A stretch of DNA of 64,000 bases from Zeimonas sp050187175 (GTDB lineage Bacteria > Pseudomonadota > Gammaproteobacteria > Burkholderiales > Burkholderiaceae_E): contig JBFWXS010000022.1 in assembly GCA_050187175.1 (NCBI GenBank), positions 12,172-76,171 of the forward strand. Reading direction: 5' to 3'. This document shows, piece after piece, positions 15,382 to 24,305 of this stretch. Both the position numbers and the translations under genes were made by a program. The first letter of the stretch is position 1. Each line of letters begins with the position of its first letter. The notes under the pieces were generated by a model, which saw only the letters and a list, made by a program, of their open reading frames with translations, had not been told where the DNA came from and did not search any database.

Positions 15382-16524
15382 TCACGTCCCTCCACCGAAC
15401 AGGCGCCGATGCTCCCGTACTGCGAAGCGATCCGTCATGCCGGCAATGTAGTCGACGATCGCCCGCTCGCCGATCGCATCGAGCCGCTGCCTGTGCTCGT
15501 CCGGCAGCAGCGACGAATCGTCCAGATAGCGGGCGAACAGTTCGCGGACGATGCGGCGCGCCCGCGACATCACCTCGGCGACGTGCGGATGCCGATACAG
15601 ATTGACGTGCAGAAAGCGCTTCAGCTGCGCCGAGCGCTCGGCCACGTCGCCCGAGAAGCCGACCAGCGCCGGCGCGGCGCGCACCTCGTCGAGGCTGCGC
15701 ACGCCGGATTCGGCGATGCGCCGCCGCGTCTCGTCGATCAGGTCGGTGACCAGCTCGTTGATCATGCGGCGGATCGTTTCGTGCACCAGCCGGCGCCCTG
15801 CCAGGCCCGGATGCAGTTGCAGCACCTCGCGCCGATGCCGCTCGAACAGCTCGATCTGCTGCAGCTGGCCGACATCGATGAGGCCCGAGCGCAGGCCGTC
15901 GTCGACGTCGTGATTGTTATACGCGATCTCGTCGGCCAGGTTCGCGACCTGCGCCTCCAGCGACGGACGCTGCCGGCGCAGGAAGCGCTCGCCGACGTCG
16001 CCGAGCCGCCGCGCATTGGCGGGCGAGCAGTGCTTGAGAATGCCCTCGCGCGTCTCGAAGCACAGGTTCAGTCCGTCGAACGCGGCATAGCCCTGTTCCA
16101 GCTCGTCGACGACGCGCAGCGACTGCAGATTGTGCTCGAAGCCGCCCCACGGCGCGGCGCATTCGTTCAGCGCATCCTGGCCGACGTGGCCGAACGGCGT
16201 GTGCCCCAGATCGTGGGCCAGCGCGATCGCTTCGACCAGGTCCTCGGACAGCCGCAGGCTGCGGGCGATCGAGCGCGCAATCTGCGCCACTTCGATCGAA
16301 TGCGTCAGCCGCGTGCGGAACAGGTCGCCTTCGTGATTGACGAAGACCTGCGTCTTGTACTCGAGCCGGCGGAAGGCCGTGCAATGGACGATGCGATCGC
16401 GGTCGCGTTGGAACGCATTGCGGCCGATGGCAGGCGGCTCCGCGTAGCGGCGCCCGCGGCTGCGCGCCGGATCGGCCGCCCACGTCGCCAGCGGCGACGA
16501 CGACGGCGATCCGGCCTCGTTCAC
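15382..16524 (-). CDS. dgt: deoxyguanosinetriphosphate triphosphohydrolase-like protein
   Basis: This 380-residue HD-superfamily enzyme splits dNTPs into deoxynucleoside and triphosphate. The metal-binding residues are visible as H in RLTHSIEVAQIAR and HD in ALAHDLGHTPFGHVGQ, with a later D in ANLADEIAYNNHD. GTG at 16524 lies two bases after the aroB stop and matches the usual family N-terminus (NAFQRDRDRIVHCTAFRRL follows). The gene ends the pil-aro-dgt cluster, an order well conserved in Burkholderiales. Length is normal. Confidence 0.92.
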   Translation of the reverse strand: MNEAGSPSSSPLATWAADPARSRGRRYAEPPAIGRNAFQRDRDRIVHCTAFRRLEYKTQVFVNHEGDLFRTRLTHSIEVAQIARSIARSLRLSEDLVEAIALAHDLGHTPFGHVGQDALNECAAPWGGFEHNLQSLRVVDELEQGYAAFDGLNLCFETREGILKHCSPANARRLGDVGERFLRRQRPSLEAQVANLADEIAYNNHDVDDGLRSGLIDVGQLQQIELFERHRREVLQLHPGLAGRRLVHETIRRMINELVTDLIDETRRRIAESGVRSLDEVRAAPALVGFSGDVAERSAQLKRFLHVNLYRHPHVAEVMSRARRIVRELFARYLDDSSLLPDEHRQRLDAIGERAIVDYIAGMTDRFAVREHRRLFGGGT

Positions 16525-16526
16525 GT

Positions 16527-17621
16527 TCAGGCCGTGCCCGCGGCCAGCGCAGCGCGCAGCGCTTCGTCGGGAACGCGCCGCACGATGGCCTTGCCCAGCC
16601 GTTCGAGCACGACGAACTTGGGCGTGCCCTGCGTGGCCTTCTTGTCGACGCTCATCAGCTCGACGTAGCGCTCGGCCGGCCAGGCCGGACCGTGCACCGG
16701 CAGCCGCGCAGCGGCGATCGTGCCGCGCAGCCGCGCCACCACCGCGGCATCGATGTAGCCGAGCTGCGCCGACAGTTCGGCGGCCATGACCATGCCGGCG
16801 CCGACCGCCTCGCCATGCAGCCACTCGCCATAGCCCAGGCCGGCCTCGATCGCATGGCCGAACGTATGGCCGAAGTTCAGCGTGGCGCGCAGATCGGCCT
16901 CGCGTTCGTCGGCGGCCACCACCGCGGCCTTGATTTCGCACGAGCGCAGGATAGCCTCGGACAGCGCACCGGCATCGCAGGCCAGCAGCGCCGGCAGATC
17001 GGCTTCGAGCCGCGTCAGATAGTCCGGGTCGGCGATCGCGCCGTGCTTGATCATCTCGCCGAGCCCCGCCGACAGCTCGCGCGGCGGCAGCGTGCGCAGC
17101 GTACCGACGTCGGCAAGCACCAGCCGCGGCTGGTGGAAGGCGCCGATCATGTTCTTGCCGAGCGGATGATTGATCGCCGTCTTGCCGCCGACCGACGAGT
17201 CGACCTGCGCCAGCAGCGTGGTCGGCACCTGCACGAAATCGACGCCGCGCTGGTAGACGGCCGCCGCGAAACCGGTCATGTCGCCGATCACGCCACCGCC
17301 GAGCGCGATCAGCAGACAGTGCCGGTCGAAGCGATGTTCGAGCAGCGCATCGAAGATCCGGTTCAGGCTGTCCCAGCTCTTGAACGCCTCGCCGTCGGGC
17401 AGCCGGATGCTCAGCTTCGCCGCGGCGCCGTCCAGCGCGGCGCCGAGCCGGGCTTCGTACAGATCGCCGACGGTGTCATTGGTGACGATCGCGACCTGCC
17501 GGCCCTGCGCCAGCCGCGCCAGCTCGGGATGCCCATCGACCAGGCCGGTGCCGATCAGGATCGGATAGCTGCGCGCGCCGAGCGAAACGCTCAGCTGCCG
17601 CGGCGAAGCGCTGACACTCAT
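16527..17621 (-). CDS. aroB: 3-dehydroquinate synthase
   Basis: This enzyme makes 3-dehydroquinate from DAHP, the second step of the shikimate pathway, using NAD and a metal. At 364 residues it is standard length. Family segments include LLIALGGGVIGDMTGFAAAVYQRG (NAD loop), PTTLLAQVDSSVGGKTAIN, and the metal site around GLGEMIKHGAI and LNFGHTFGHAIE. The ATG at 17621 overlaps the aroK stop (ATGA), so the two are coupled. Products of aroK and aroB act in the same pathway, and dgt follows directly. Confidence 0.97.
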   Translation of the reverse strand: MSVSASPRQLSVSLGARSYPILIGTGLVDGHPELARLAQGRQVAIVTNDTVGDLYEARLGAALDGAAAKLSIRLPDGEAFKSWDSLNRIFDALLEHRFDRHCLLIALGGGVIGDMTGFAAAVYQRGVDFVQVPTTLLAQVDSSVGGKTAINHPLGKNMIGAFHQPRLVLADVGTLRTLPPRELSAGLGEMIKHGAIADPDYLTRLEADLPALLACDAGALSEAILRSCEIKAAVVAADEREADLRATLNFGHTFGHAIEAGLGYGEWLHGEAVGAGMVMAAELSAQLGYIDAAVVARLRGTIAAARLPVHGPAWPAERYVELMSVDKKATQGTPKFVVLERLGKAIVRRVPDEALRAALAAGTA

Positions 17622-18160
17622 GAGGAGGCCCTGAAACTGTCGGGGAGACGGCGGATTATATCGACCACCAGGTCCTCGACCGGCTGGCGCGCGCTGGTCA
17701 CGGTCAGGCCGGCGGTCTCGCGGTACAGCGGCTCGCGCAACGCCAGCAGCTCGGCGATCCGCTTGCGCGGATTCTCGGTCTGCAGCAGCGGGCGAACGCG
17801 GTCGCGCCGCAGCCGCTGCCACAGGTCGCCCGGCGAAGCGCGCAGGAAAATGACCAGTCCACGCTCGCGCAGCATGCGCCGGTTCTCCTCGCGCATCACC
17901 ACGCCGCCGCCGGTGGCCAGCACGATGCCGGGCATGCGGGTCAGCTCGTCGATCAGCGCGGTCTCGCGGCGCCGGAAGCCGTCTTCGCCTTCGAGCTCGA
18001 AGATCGTCGGGATGGGTACGCCGCAGCGCTCCTCCAGGACCTTGTCGGCATCGAAGAACGGCCGGCCCAGCATCTGCGCCAGCCGGCGGCCGACGGTCGA
18101 TTTGCCTGAACCCATCATTCCGATCAGGAAGATGGCGGGAGGAGTGGCAGCGGAATCCAT
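17618..18160 (-). CDS. aroK: shikimate kinase
   Basis: This enzyme phosphorylates shikimate with ATP. The Walker A motif is GMMGSGKST (residues 14-22), followed by the shikimate-binding DADK, then the GGG triad in LATGGGVVMR, and the LID region around RPLLQ. The start at 18160 (MDSAATPPAIFLIG) gives 180 residues. An earlier ATG at 18208 would add 16 unlikely residues. In most Burkholderiales aroK directly follows pilQ; here a lipoprotein gene and a terminator-like hairpin lie between. Confidence 0.96.
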   Translation of the reverse strand: MDSAATPPAIFLIGMMGSGKSTVGRRLAQMLGRPFFDADKVLEERCGVPIPTIFELEGEDGFRRRETALIDELTRMPGIVLATGGGVVMREENRRMLRERGLVIFLRASPGDLWQRLRRDRVRPLLQTENPRKRIAELLALREPLYRETAGLTVTSARQPVEDLVVDIIRRLPDSFRASS

Positions 18161-18210
18161 GAGAGCGGCAGCCTGCGGCGCGGGAAGCAAGCCGCAAGCA
18201 TGACACATCG

Positions 18211-18240
18211 AAAAGCGAACGGCCGCCCGAAGGCGGCCGT
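18211..18240 (-). terminator. Rho-independent terminator after the Ig-like lipoprotein gene
   Basis: On the minus strand ACGGCCGCC pairs perfectly with GGCGGCCGT around a TTCG loop (18219-18240), followed by TTCGCTTTT. C(UUCG)G loops are very stable. Its position after the lipoprotein stop and before aroK suggests that aroK-aroB-dgt are partly uncoupled from the pil genes. Confidence 0.75.
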
Positions 18241-18284
18241 GACGAAGGGTCTGGACCGGGACCGAGCCCGGCGCGGGGCTCGCC

Positions 18285-20033
18285 TTACGGCGTGATCGGC
18301 CCCGGACTGAAGGTGTCGGCCGTGTAGCGGATGCCGAACGCGTAGATGCGCTCGGCGCCGCCCACCGGCGTCACGCTCAGCCGCACCTGGCCGCTGCCGC
18401 CGGTCGCCGAGCACTTGCTGGGATCGCCCTTGATAAACAGGCTGTGCTGCGATCCGCCGATGCGCGTGGTGTTCGGCACGGTGGACGGCGACAGCGTGTC
18501 TATCGTCGCATTGGTGGCGCTCGCGCTCAGCGTCGAGCCCGCCGCGAGCGGATTGTTGTTGATGTCATGCAACTCGAAGTCGACGCGACGCACCTCGGTC
18601 ACCAGCCGGTACTCGGTGGCGCTGGTGGCGCGGCACTCGAACACCAGCTCCGAAGGCAGTATCGGCGTCTCGACGTTGATCGAGCTGAACACCACCTCGG
18701 CCGAGCGGCGAACGTGCGCGTCGCCCCAGACACCGTCGGCCACCGGCGAGGTCTGCCCGTGCTCGATGAACTTCACCAGCCGGTCGCCGCGCGCCAGGTT
18801 GAACGTGCTGCGATCCGACAGCTCGGTGTTCAGGAACACGTCCGGCAGGTCCTCGAAGGCTTCGCCCGCGTCGTACACGCCATTGGCGTTCGCGTCGCTG
18901 AACGTCTCCTTGCCCACCGCATAGGCCAGCACGGTCACGCGGCAGTTGTTGTGACGCTGCGCACCCGTGTAGCCGAAGGGCCGGAACTCCTGGCTTTCGA
19001 GGTCGACCGAGCAGACGCCGTTCTCGGTCTGGCATGAGCCGATGCTCGAGGCGCCGACGCGGCCGCCCTCGGTAATGAAGTTCACCGTCGTGCCGTCCGG
19101 CACGGGGTTGCCGAACTGGTCGCCGGCGCGGGCGTTGATCTTCGTCGTAGTGCCGTCGAAGTTGCAGCCGTGGATATTGAAGGTCTCCACCGACAGCGAG
19201 AAGAACTTCTGCGTCGGGTCGCCCGAGCTCACCGACAGCTGGATCGACTGCGCCGAGTAGACGTTGCCGTCGACGTTCATCGACGCCGTCACGCGGACCG
19301 GCGTGGGCACCGTGCCGGCGGAGACGACCGTGCTGACCATGCCATTGGCATCGGAGACTGCCGTCAGCGGCGCCACCGACAGGCCGCCGGTGGTGACGGT
19401 CGGCGCGAAGTTGACCGTCGCGCCCTGCCGCGGCTGGCCGAGCTGGTTGACGACCTGGAAGGTCAGCACCGACGTGCTCTCGCCTATCGTGCCGCCCAGC
19501 TTGAGCGTCTGCACCGAGGCCTGCTTGAACGTGATCGTGCCGGCCTGCGGGCTGGTATCCGGCACCACCGAGAAGTTCAGGTTGACCTTGCGCTCGAACG
19601 CCTCGACGATGACCGCGGCCGTCAGCGTTCCCGCGCCGACCGCCAGGCCTTCGATGGTCAGCGTGGCGACGCCGCTGGCGTCGGTCAGCGCGGTGCCGAT
19701 GGCGGGGTTGAGGCGCGCCAGATCGGCGGGCGCGGTGAACGTGACGACCACGTTCGGCACCGGCGCGCCGGCCGAGTTGATCACCGCCGCCTTGACCGTG
19801 CGCACCGCGCCGATCGGCAGCGTGTTAGACACCGCCGCGCCGTTGAGAATCTGCAGCGTCACGTACGGCGACAGGCCGCTGCCCGGCGGATACGGATCGA
19901 TCGGCGTCGTATTGCCGCCGCCTTCGCCCTTGGCGCCGCCGCCGCCGCAGGCAGCGAGCAGCAGGCTCAGGCAGACCGTGGCGAAGAGCGCGAACAGTCG
20001 CTTCACGGACAGCGGGTTCCGGATGTCGTTCAT
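18285..20033 (-). CDS. Ig-like (Big_1-type) repeat lipoprotein
   Basis: This 582-residue protein has a lipoprotein signal (LFALFATVCLSLLLAAC, then GGGG) and tandem Ig-like modules. The modules show invasin/Big_1 hallmarks such as TDASGVATLTI, SDANGMVSTVVSAG and DQFGNPVPDGTTVNF. A calcium-loop-like DANANGVYDAGEAFED is near the middle. It likely sits on the outer membrane facing the periplasm or surface. ATG at 20033 gives a normal signal peptide; a GTG at 20084 overlaps the pilQ stop (GTGA) and would add 17 residues. Being coupled behind pilQ suggests a role near the pilus, but function is unproven. Confidence 0.85.
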   Translation of the reverse strand: MNDIRNPLSVKRLFALFATVCLSLLLAACGGGGAKGEGGGNTTPIDPYPPGSGLSPYVTLQILNGAAVSNTLPIGAVRTVKAAVINSAGAPVPNVVVTFTAPADLARLNPAIGTALTDASGVATLTIEGLAVGAGTLTAAVIVEAFERKVNLNFSVVPDTSPQAGTITFKQASVQTLKLGGTIGESTSVLTFQVVNQLGQPRQGATVNFAPTVTTGGLSVAPLTAVSDANGMVSTVVSAGTVPTPVRVTASMNVDGNVYSAQSIQLSVSSGDPTQKFFSLSVETFNIHGCNFDGTTTKINARAGDQFGNPVPDGTTVNFITEGGRVGASSIGSCQTENGVCSVDLESQEFRPFGYTGAQRHNNCRVTVLAYAVGKETFSDANANGVYDAGEAFEDLPDVFLNTELSDRSTFNLARGDRLVKFIEHGQTSPVADGVWGDAHVRRSAEVVFSSINVETPILPSELVFECRATSATEYRLVTEVRRVDFELHDINNNPLAAGSTLSASATNATIDTLSPSTVPNTTRIGGSQHSLFIKGDPSKCSATGGSGQVRLSVTPVGGAERIYAFGIRYTADTFSPGPITP

Positions 20034-20080
20034 GAAAGGATCTCGGTTTGTCTTGGTCAGGGCGGAATGCATTGCGCCGA

Positions 20081-22375
20081 TCACTGGGCCAGCGCGGTTT
20101 CGGTGACGACGCGCGGCGTCAGGAACACGAGCAGCTCGGTCCGGTCATTGGTGCGCTCGGTGTTCTTGAAGGCATTGCCCAGCACCGGGATGTCGCCCAG
20201 CAGCGGCACCTTATTGACGCGGTTGCGTTCGGTCTGCTCGTAGATGCCGCCGATGACCACGGTGCCGCCGTTCTCGACCAGCACCTGCGTCTGCACGCGT
20301 CGCGTGTCGATGGCGACACCCGTGGGCAGCAGTTCGGCGGCATTGTCGCGGCTCACTTCCACCGCCAGGATGACGCTGCCCTCCGGCGTGATCTGCGGCG
20401 TCACCTCGAGCTTGAGCACTGCCTTCTTGAACTGGATCGCCGTGGCGCCGCTGGAGGTCGCCTGCTGATACGGAATCTCCTTGCCCTGCTCGATCACCGC
20501 CTTGCTCTGGTTGGCGGTCAGCACGCGCGGGCTGGAGATGACCTTGCCGCGGTTGTCCGCCTCCAGCGCCGACAGTTCGAGATTCAGGAAGCGCGTCAGG
20601 CTGGATCCGAACAGGCTGATCGCGAAGCTGGCCGGCGAGGCGCCCGAGATGCTGGCCGCCGGCAGGTTGACGAAGTTGGTATTGGCCAGCGCCGTCGGAC
20701 GGCCCAGGCCGAGCGCATTGACGCCTTCCAGCGTCGAGCCGTTCTGCGACGACAGGTCGGTGATGCCCGACAGATTGCCCGAGATCGTCGAATAGACGCC
20801 GCCGAGCCGCGAGCCCGCCCCGTAGACGGGGAAGTTGTAGGCGGTGGGCTGGCCGGTGACCGGATCGACGATGCTGGTCGTGCGATAGATCGTCGACTTC
20901 ATGTCGTTATAGCCGAGCCGCACGCCCAGGTTGCGCGTGAAGCGGTCGTCGGCCTCGACGATGCGCGCCTCGATCAGCACCTGCCGTACCGGAATGTCGA
21001 TCTGCGCGATGACGCGGCGCACGTCCTCGAGGCGCAGCGCGGTGTCCTGGACGAACACCTTGTTCGTCCGCTGGTCGATGACCACGCTGCCGCGCTTGGA
21101 CAGCACGCGCTGCTTCTCGTCGGACAGCAGCTTCTGCAGCACCTCGGCCTTCTGATAGTTGAGCTGGAAGGTCTCGGTATGGACCGGTTCGATCTCCGCG
21201 ATCTGCTGGCGCGACTCCAGGTCCAGCTTCTCCTTGGCGGCCATCTCCTCGGCCGGCGCGATCATGATGACGTTGCCGTTCTTGCGCTTGTCCAGGCCTT
21301 TGCTCTGCAGGATGATGTCGAGCGCCTGGTCCCAGGGCACGTCCTTCAAGCGCAGCGTCAGGCTGCCGGCGACCGAATCGCTGGTCACGATGTTCAGCCC
21401 GGTGAAGTCGGCAATCACCTGCAGCAGCGCGCGGATGTCGACGTTCTGGAAGTTCAGCGACAGGCGGTCGCCGCGATAGCCGGGCTGCGAGCCCGGAATC
21501 AGGCGGTTCGGATCCTCGCGCACCGCCTTCACCTCGACGACGAACTGCGTCTCGCTCTGGTAGGCGTTGTGCTCCCACTGTCCTTCGGGCTCGATGACCA
21601 GCCGCGTGCCGCCGCCCTGCTCGAAGGTGCGCACGTTCTTCACCGGCGTGCCGAAGTCGGCGACGTCCAGGCGCCGCCGCAGGTTCTCGGGCAGCGAGGT
21701 GCGCGGGAAGTCGACGACGATGGTCTGGCCCTGCTGGCGGATGTCGACGCCCACGCCGTTGTCCGACAGCTCGACTACCACGCGGCCTTCGCCGTCCTTG
21801 CCGCGGCGGAAATCCACGTCGCGCAGCGAATGCTGGGCGCCGTCAGCCGGCTTGGCGAAGGTATAGGCCGTGCTGGCCTGCTGCTGCCCGGCGGCAACGA
21901 TCGGCTCCAGCGCGACGATCAGCGTGTTGCCGTCCAGGCTGGTCTGGTAGGACAGCGGCCGCTTCAGGTTCAGCACCAGGCGTGAGCGGTTGCCCGCCTG
22001 CACGATGGACACGCTGCGCACATCGCCCTGCGGCAGCTCGATCGAACTGCGTCCGGCCGAGTTGTCGGTATCCAGGAAGTCGAAGGCGATGCGCGGCGGG
22101 TTGGAGACCGAGAAGCCGGCCGGCGCCACGCCGAGCGGATTCTTCAGCGCGATGCGCAGGTAGGTCACGTTGCCCTGCTGCGCGCTGTTGACCGATTCGA
22201 TCGCGTTGCCCTGCGCCAGCGCCGGCCGCGGCGCCAGCAGCGTCAGCGCCAGGCAGAAGGCGAACAGGCAGGCCGCGAACGAACGCAGCGGCCCGGAGAG
22301 CGGCCCTAAGAGCGGCTCAAGGAGCGACTCGAGGACCGGCGCGCGGTCGATGATTGTTTGTTGATTGATCGTCAT
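20081..22375 (-). CDS. pilQ: type IV pilus secretin
   Basis: This 764-residue outer membrane secretin forms the channel through which the pilus passes. After the signal peptide (ending PRPALAQ) come two AMIN-type domains, an N0/STN domain (LSLNFQNVDIRALLQVIADF), an N1 domain, and the secretin pore with VPLLGDIPVLGNAFK near the C-terminus. ATG at 22375 overlaps the pilP stop. Residues 13-32 hold a four-residue repeat ahead of the hydrophobic signal core, so the signal peptide is unusually long. The operon order pilM-N-O-P-Q is the standard one. Confidence 0.97.
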   Translation of the reverse strand: MTINQQTIIDRAPVLESLLEPLLGPLSGPLRSFAACLFAFCLALTLLAPRPALAQGNAIESVNSAQQGNVTYLRIALKNPLGVAPAGFSVSNPPRIAFDFLDTDNSAGRSSIELPQGDVRSVSIVQAGNRSRLVLNLKRPLSYQTSLDGNTLIVALEPIVAAGQQQASTAYTFAKPADGAQHSLRDVDFRRGKDGEGRVVVELSDNGVGVDIRQQGQTIVVDFPRTSLPENLRRRLDVADFGTPVKNVRTFEQGGGTRLVIEPEGQWEHNAYQSETQFVVEVKAVREDPNRLIPGSQPGYRGDRLSLNFQNVDIRALLQVIADFTGLNIVTSDSVAGSLTLRLKDVPWDQALDIILQSKGLDKRKNGNVIMIAPAEEMAAKEKLDLESRQQIAEIEPVHTETFQLNYQKAEVLQKLLSDEKQRVLSKRGSVVIDQRTNKVFVQDTALRLEDVRRVIAQIDIPVRQVLIEARIVEADDRFTRNLGVRLGYNDMKSTIYRTTSIVDPVTGQPTAYNFPVYGAGSRLGGVYSTISGNLSGITDLSSQNGSTLEGVNALGLGRPTALANTNFVNLPAASISGASPASFAISLFGSSLTRFLNLELSALEADNRGKVISSPRVLTANQSKAVIEQGKEIPYQQATSSGATAIQFKKAVLKLEVTPQITPEGSVILAVEVSRDNAAELLPTGVAIDTRRVQTQVLVENGGTVVIGGIYEQTERNRVNKVPLLGDIPVLGNAFKNTERTNDRTELLVFLTPRVVTETALAQ
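22287..22346. repeat. 12-bp tandem repeat, four to five units, in pilQ signal region
   Basis: Units start at 22287, 22299, 22311 and 22323, each beginning AGCGRC or AGCGGC, with a weaker fifth at 22335. On the coding strand they give LESL-LEPL-LGPL-SGPL just before the hydrophobic core of the PilQ signal peptide. Confidence 0.75.
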
Positions 22376-22905
22376 TTCTTCTCGCCGCCTTCCTGGAGCC
22401 GCAGCGCCGATTCACGTTCGACCCAGTCGCCAGCGGCGTCCTGGACCAGTTCCTTGAGCATGACTTCGGTTTCGCTGATTCGAGTGATCTTGCCGAAGTT
22501 CTGACCGGCGTAATTGCCCACGCGCGCCTGGTAGACGACGCGGTCCACTTCGAGCAGCGCGTAGTCCAGGCGTCCGTTCGACAGGTGCCCGACCATCCGG
22601 ATCATGTCGAGCGGATATGCTTCGAGGACTTCGCGGCGCCGGTTCAGATCGGGCTTGAGCCCCTCACGCGCGAGCTGCTGGAACTTCTCGATAGCCAGCG
22701 CCAGCTTCTCGGTGGAGAACGGGTCCACCGTGTTCGAGTTCTCGTAGCGGAACGGCGCGAAGCGCTTCGGCTCGGCGATCTTCTCGGTGACCGGCTTGAC
22801 CGTCGCGCGGACCTCGTTCATCCAGTTGATCAGCTCGCCGTGGTCCTCGCCGCAGCCGGTCAGGGCCGCCAGCAGAGGCAGCGCCCACAGGAATCGGGTC
22901 ATCAT
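22372..22905 (-). CDS. pilP: type IV pilus assembly lipoprotein
   Basis: This 177-residue inner membrane lipoprotein couples the PilN/PilO dimer to the secretin. The lipobox is LTGC (LPLLAALTGCGED). The C-terminal beta domain shows LLEVDRVVYQARVGNYAGQNFGKI, typical of PilP. GAAGG five bases before the ATG at 22905 decides this start; a GTG at 22917 overlapping the pilO stop is a weaker choice. The stop overlaps pilQ (ATGA). Confidence 0.95.
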   Translation of the reverse strand: MMTRFLWALPLLAALTGCGEDHGELINWMNEVRATVKPVTEKIAEPKRFAPFRYENSNTVDPFSTEKLALAIEKFQQLAREGLKPDLNRRREVLEAYPLDMIRMVGHLSNGRLDYALLEVDRVVYQARVGNYAGQNFGKITRISETEVMLKELVQDAAGDWVERESALRLQEGGEKK

Positions 22906-22913
22906 GGCAGCCT

Positions 22914-23621
22914 TCACTTGGCGCCCCCTTTGGCCTTGGCCTTCGCGGCGGCTTCCTTGCGCCGCTGCTCGGCCACTTCCTCGGGATCGAGGTAGCGGAA
23001 GGTCTTGGCGATCGCTTCCATCGTCAGCATGCCGGCCGGCGGCGCATTGGCCGCGCTCGAGCCGCGCGCTTCCGGCAGCACGATCTGCATGTCGTTGAGC
23101 GTGACGATGCGCGGCAGGTTGGCCACGTCGCTGGTGAAGGCGCCGAAGTCGTGATAGCTGCCCGACAGCTTGATGTGGATGGGCAGCTCGGCATAGAAGT
23201 CGCGCACCACGACCTGCCCGGGCTTGAACAGCTCGAACTGCAGTCCGCGGCCGACACCGGCCTGGTTGATGTCGGACAGCAGCGCGTCCATCTCGGCCTT
23301 GCTCGGCAGCTGCTTCTCGAGCAGGTTCACGTACTGCGACACCTGTTCCTTCTGCTTGCGCAGCGCTTCCAGGTTGACCGCCTGGCGCATCTTGTCGGTG
23401 AACTGCTGCTTCAGCGTCACTTCCTCCTGACGCGCGGTCTCCAGCTCGTCGAGCTGCCCGCTCCAGTACAAGGCGTAGGCCAGCCCCAGCACCAGCACGA
23501 CCAGGCCGGCCAGCAGCGCCGCTCGCGGCACCAGCGGCCACAGGCCCGGATGCCGTCCCTGCAGTCCCTGGAACTGGGCGCCGAGCTGGCTCAGATCGAT
23601 GTTCGCGTTGAATTTCGCCAT
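22914..23621 (-). CDS. pilO: type IV pilus inner membrane protein
   Basis: This 235-residue bitopic protein has a short cytoplasmic N-terminus, one membrane helix (about residues 33-54, LVVLVLGLAYALYW), a coiled coil of about 60 residues, and a periplasmic ferredoxin-like domain (HIKLSGSYHDFGAFTSDVANL). It pairs with PilN to form the alignment complex between PilM and PilP. Three bases separate it from pilN. The C-terminus is Ala/Lys rich. Confidence 0.95.
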   Translation of the reverse strand: MAKFNANIDLSQLGAQFQGLQGRHPGLWPLVPRAALLAGLVVLVLGLAYALYWSGQLDELETARQEEVTLKQQFTDKMRQAVNLEALRKQKEQVSQYVNLLEKQLPSKAEMDALLSDINQAGVGRGLQFELFKPGQVVVRDFYAELPIHIKLSGSYHDFGAFTSDVANLPRIVTLNDMQIVLPEARGSSAANAPPAGMLTMEAIAKTFRYLDPEEVAEQRRKEAAAKAKAKGGAK

Positions 23622-23624
23622 GAC

Positions 23625-24305
23625 TTACCTGCCCGCATTGGCGGCGGACGCGAGCGGCCCGGTGGCACTGCCCGCCGCGGCGGTCTTGGCCGCCGCGTTC
23701 GCGCCCGGCTTGGCCTGCGCGTCGGGTGCCTCGTTCGACTTGACCACGGCGTTCAGCGCGAACTCGTAGACACGCCGGCCTTCGCGGGCATTGGGGCCCT
23801 GCTGGCCGCCGAGCCGCGTCGCCTTGATCTCGATGAGCTCGGGGCGTTCGAGCCACGGCGTGTTGTTGGCCAGATTGCGCAGCAGCTCGGACACACGCTC
23901 GTTCGACTGCGCGTAGCCGACCAGCGTCACCTTGCGCTGCTCCTGCCGCATCTGCTTCAGATAGATGCCTTCGGGCACGTTGCGGACCAGCTCGTCGAGC
24001 AGATGGACCGGAATGGTCCGGTTGGTCTGCAGGCTCTCGACCGCTTCCTGCCGCGAACGCAGCGCGTCGATGTCGGCGCGCAGCGAGGCAATCTCCTTGA
24101 TCTGCGCGTCGAGCTTGGTGTTCTCGGCGCGAATGAAGGTGTTGCGCGCACGCTGGTTCTCGATCTGCTGATCGATGACGAACGCGACCAGCATGGCCGT
24201 GCAAGCAGCCAGCAGCGCGATCAGCGCCAGCAGGCCGACGAAGTCCTTCTTGCGCCGCTCACGCCGCAGTTCGCGGTGCGGCAGCAGGTTGATGCGGGCG
24301 ATCAT
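23625..24305 (-). CDS. pilN: type IV pilus assembly protein
   Basis: This 226-residue protein starts with the conserved cytoplasmic INLLPHRE motif (residues 5-12), which docks into PilM. One membrane helix follows (LLALIALLAACTAMLVAFV), then a coiled coil and a periplasmic domain (TLVGYAQSNERVSELLRNL). The last 40 residues are a low-complexity Ala/Gly/Thr tail not usual for PilN. Its start overlaps the pilM stop by four bases. Confidence 0.95.
   Translation of the reverse strand: MIARINLLPHRELRRERRKKDFVGLLALIALLAACTAMLVAFVIDQQIENQRARNTFIRAENTKLDAQIKEIASLRADIDALRSRQEAVESLQTNRTIPVHLLDELVRNVPEGIYLKQMRQEQRKVTLVGYAQSNERVSELLRNLANNTPWLERPELIEIKATRLGGQQGPNAREGRRVYEFALNAVVKSNEAPDAQAKPGANAAAKTAAAGSATGPLASAANAGR

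Noticed and set aside
15194..15385. Small minus-strand protein over repeat copy 1
   Set aside because: The frame translates the dispersed repeat; copy 2 disturbs it by a hairpin expansion of two bases, so structure rather than protein is conserved.
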